In this document: piece after piece, positions 5,980 through 7,415 of the stretch
How the letters are laid out: each line of letters begins with the position of its first letter
Numbering within the stretch: position 1 is the stretch's first letter
NCBI GenBank assembly: GCA_947523045.1
Contig: CANNUR010000144.1
Span: 1-7,415 of the forward strand
DNA from: an uncultured Prosthecobacter sp.
GTDB taxonomy: Bacteria; Verrucomicrobiota; Verrucomicrobiia; Verrucomicrobiales; Verrucomicrobiaceae
Reading direction: 5' to 3'
DNA: 7,415 bases
Translations under genes and position numbers: made by a program
Notes under the pieces: generated by a model
Told to the model about the DNA's origin: nothing
Seen by the model: the letters and a program-made list of their open reading frames with translations, nothing else
Database searches by the model: none

Positions 5980-6306
5980 CGAATCCCCCCAAAAAACCGC
6001 CGGATTCGTGCACGCCTTCACATCACTGTGCCCACGAATCCGCCAGAACCACGGGCACCTTCACATCTCTGTGCCCACGAATCCGCCCGAACCATGGGCA
6101 CCTTCATATCACTGTGCCCGCGAATCCGCCAGAACCATGGGCACCCTCACATCACTGTGCCCACGAATCCTGCCGAATCATGGACACCTTCATATCACTG
6201 TGCCCACGAATCCGCCCGAACCATGGACACCTTCATATCACTGTGCCCACGAATCCGCCCGATTTTCGGGCTTTCCTGGCGATTCCCCTCCCAAAACCGC
6301 CGGTTT
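5980..6306. repeat. 27-bp imperfect direct repeats flanking the minisatellite
   Basis: The blocks 5980-6006 and 6280-6306 match ungapped at 22 of 27 positions, exactly 300 bp apart. They share the core ACCGCCGG preceded by a C-run and an A-run. They bracket the 43-bp tandem array. The left block also forms CGAATCC/GGATTCG (5980-5986 with 6002-6008), and the right block AAAACC-GCC-GGTTTT. Confidence 0.5.
6010..6262. repeat. 43-bp tandem repeat (minisatellite), five full units plus partial ends
   Basis: Full units start at 6033, 6076, 6119, 6162 and 6205, each exactly 43 bp and beginning CACGAATCC (CGCGAATCC in the third). Partial units lie at 6010-6032 and 6248-6262. Units differ by a few substitutions and by no indels. 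Units 1-3 contain the perfect dyad GGGCAC-N12-GTGCCC; in units 4 and 5 the left arm is GGACAC, which breaks one pair. The period is not a multiple of 3 and the unit has no forward stop codon in any frame, so all three plus frames are open across it. I read it as non-coding. Confidence 0.92.
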
Positions 6307-6381
6307 TCCGGTCATTCAGTGCCATTTCCGCCCTTTTTCGTGGGGTTCGGCCGTCGGGCACGCTTTTCGACGCCGCAGACC

Positions 6382-6478
6382 GGAGCGCGGGCGTGGCGCA
6401 GCCTGCTGGAGTGTGCCATCACACTCCGTGATGATCCCCCTGCACCTCACACTGAGTGTGAGGTTGACATTAAAGAAC
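6382..6478 (+). repeat. Structured ~100-bp repeat, copy D
   Basis: The same family and orientation as copies A and B, about 2 kb away. The head (6382-6407) has two changes (GGGCGTGG for GCGCATGG). X = GGAGTGT (6408-6414) and X' = ACACTCC (6421-6427) are preserved. The second hairpin has decayed: GTGTGA is shortened to GTGA and the right arm reads TCACACTGAGTGTGA, leaving about 8 bp of pairing. Confidence 0.8.
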
Positions 6479-6504
6479 GGAGCGCGCGCCTGGCGCAGCC
6501 TGCC
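6479..6504 (+). repeat. Structured repeat, copy E (head only)
   Basis: This is a 26-nt head in direct tandem with copy D (97 bp offset), with CCTGG in place of CATGG. The following sequence does not resemble the arms of the other copies. It lies 72 bp downstream of the stop of the 191-aa gene. Confidence 0.75.
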
Positions 6505-6575
6505 CGCTGGATCGTGGGGGCGGCCAACGTTACCGCAATCCCGTGGGACAGGGCACCCTACCTGGCAAGACCCCA

Positions 6576-7151
6576 TCAGACCGCATGCACGTCGGATCCC
6601 CACCCAGGCGCACTCGGCGTTGGAGCAGGGTCGGCATCGACATCGAGGTGCGATTGCAGCAAGGCTTCGAGTCGCTGGATGGCTTGTCCAAGGTGACCGC
6701 TCGTCACAAAACTCTCCCAGAGTCCTACGCAGAACCTATCGTGGCTTTGCAGGGTGTCGATCAAACGGCCAATCTGCGGAAGGGTGGCCGTGGCGACCGC
6801 CTCCTCACAAATCACCACCGAGTTGAGCCATTGGGTGAATCTATCCGTTTCATCCGTGAACCAGGAATCGGCAAGCATCGCCTCATCGTTCCTGATTTCA
6901 CTGCCTGGCTCAGGTTCGGGCTCATGAAATACAGGGGACCAGTCGAACTCGAAAACCTCAGCCATGGCGGCACAGGCACGCCAGAGCGCAAGCTCTGCTT
7001 CCCTGTCGAACGACGCCACTTCGCGGTTCGAATCGCCATGCCCGAGATCACCTGCCTGGAAGAGGGACCGACCCTGCAAGCGGTGCCACAGACTCACCAA
7101 CTCCGCGGTCGCCGTCAGGGCACGCATTCGCTTGCGCTTGGACAGTTTCAT
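6576..7151 (-). CDS. Uncharacterised 191-aa protein
   Basis: I recognise no family. From ATG 7151 the protein starts with a basic stretch 'MKLSKRKRMR' and continues into mostly helical sequence: helix-forming segments at about 11-28, 48-68 and 98-150, an acidic and proline-rich 'FHEPEPEPGSE' loop near 74-84, 'DRFCVGLWESFVTSGHLGQAIQRLEALLQ' in the C-terminal half, and a Pro/Ala-rich tail. There is no signal peptide, transmembrane helix or obvious catalytic motif. The frame is open to a GTG at 7217, which has a GGAG about 9 nt upstream, but those 22 extra residues look non-coding. The gene is flanked by repeats on both sides and has no evident operon partner. It is less GC-rich than the core genes. 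A real gene is likely but not certain. Confidence 0.65.
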   Translation of the reverse strand: MKLSKRKRMRALTATAELVSLWHRLQGRSLFQAGDLGHGDSNREVASFDREAELALWRACAAMAEVFEFDWSPVFHEPEPEPGSEIRNDEAMLADSWFTDETDRFTQWLNSVVICEEAVATATLPQIGRLIDTLQSHDRFCVGLWESFVTSGHLGQAIQRLEALLQSHLDVDADPAPTPSAPGWGSDVHAV

Positions 7152-7303
7152 GGCGTCACAGTGAACCGGGCGTGGCTGAGGTGCATGGCGGGTTGGCTCG
7201 ATTGAGCCTAGACACACTAGACCAAACTCCAGCCATTTTCAGCTTCTGTCAGCTCATCCAAGACCCATGCCCTGAATGGGCACACGCGCGCTCCCCTCAG
7301 ACC
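7152..7303. other. Gene-free stretch upstream of the 191-aa gene
   Basis: No gene is seen. It contains CCCAT-GCCCTGA-ATGGG (7264-7280), and a GC-rich stem in which CGCGCGC-T-CCCC (about 7284-7295) faces GGGG-CGCGCGC (7304 onward) across TCAGACC. The segment CACGCGCGCTCCCC resembles the tails of repeat copies C and F, so a truncated repeat copy may end here. Confidence 0.45.
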
Positions 7304-7415
7304 GGGGCGCGCGCATGGCGAAGCCTGCTCGCCTCATCAGCAGCACAGCTACCTCCCATGCGAGTGGTCTTCGACACACGCGCGCTCCAACAAGCCCCTC
7401 CCAAGCGAGTGGCCT
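7304..7415 (+). repeat. Structured repeat, copy F (runs to window edge)
   Basis: The head (7304-7329, GGGG instead of GGAG and GCGAAG instead of GCGCAG) has the same orientation as all other copies. It continues as in copy C with CTCGC (7328-7332) pairing with GCGAG (7360-7364), a centre ending AGCTACCTCCC similar to the GCCACCACCCC centre of copy C, and a later CGCGCGCTCC. The right end may lie outside the window. Confidence 0.65.

Noticed and set aside
5650..6021. Minus-strand 123-codon frame upstream of HIT as an operon gene
   Set aside because: The translation is rich in Cys, Trp and Pro without domain-like pattern, and it crosses the left flank of the minisatellite and the hairpin cluster. 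Only its last six codons have a good ribosome binding site.
6010..6262. CRISPR array
   Set aside because: The repeats are contiguous 43-bp units with no variable spacers, and no cas genes are in view. This is a tandem minisatellite.
5919..6826. Long plus-strand open frames (170-272 codons) across the minisatellite, possibly a repeat protein
   Set aside because: All three forward frames are open simply because the 43-bp unit lacks forward stops. A period not divisible by 3 does not preserve a peptide repeat, the frames run through structured repeat copies and the antisense of the 191-aa gene, and no good ribosome binding site is seen.
7284..7315. Intrinsic terminator
   Set aside because: The GC-rich stem has no U-tract on either side. 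It overlaps the head of repeat copy F and is better explained as part of the repeat family.
4196..7415. Integron gene-cassette array with attC sites
   Set aside because: Small same-strand genes separated by same-orientation structured repeats suggested it. However, I found no convincing RYYYAAC...GTTRRRY pair flanking the genes, the repeat head does not resemble attC, two copies stand in tandem without a gene, and no integrase is present in the window.

Overview
The window looks like chromosomal DNA of a high-GC Gram-negative bacterium. A Verrucomicrobiota/Opitutales-type host is my best guess, from the general look of the proteins only and not tested. It falls into two parts that differ in character.

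Left part (about 1-4190) is ordinary, tightly packed, GC-rich core genome. On the minus strand a probable three-gene operon runs rhomboid protease -> glycerol-3-phosphate dehydrogenase (gpsA) -> YjbQ/UPF0047 protein, the last cut by the window edge. Divergent from it, on the plus strand, is a secreted PpiB-like cyclophilin peptidyl-prolyl isomerase that ends at a clear intrinsic terminator. Facing that terminator from the other side is hemW (radical-SAM heme chaperone family) on the minus strand.

Right part (about 4190-7415) is loosely packed, repeat-rich accessory DNA. It holds only three convincing genes, all on the minus strand: a HIT-family nucleotide hydrolase/transferase followed 15 nt later by an uncharacterised 142-aa protein, and an orphan 191-aa protein. 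All three look less GC-rich than the core genes. Between and around them are six copies, all in one orientation, of a structured repeat of about 100 bp. Each copy has a nearly invariant 26-nt head, and most continue into a hairpin region whose arms change together from copy to copy. There is also a 43-bp minisatellite of five full units, several of which contain a GGGCAC-N12-GTGCCC dyad, and several isolated perfect hairpins.

No transposase, integrase, integron attC site, CRISPR array, rRNA or tRNA could be supported. The two most noteworthy items are the head-plus-variable-stem repeat family, which could be a REP/BIME-like or other structure-constrained mobile repeat, and the 43-bp dyad-containing tandem array. 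A six-codon reading frame with a strong ribosome binding site overlapping the start of the HIT gene is a smaller curiosity.
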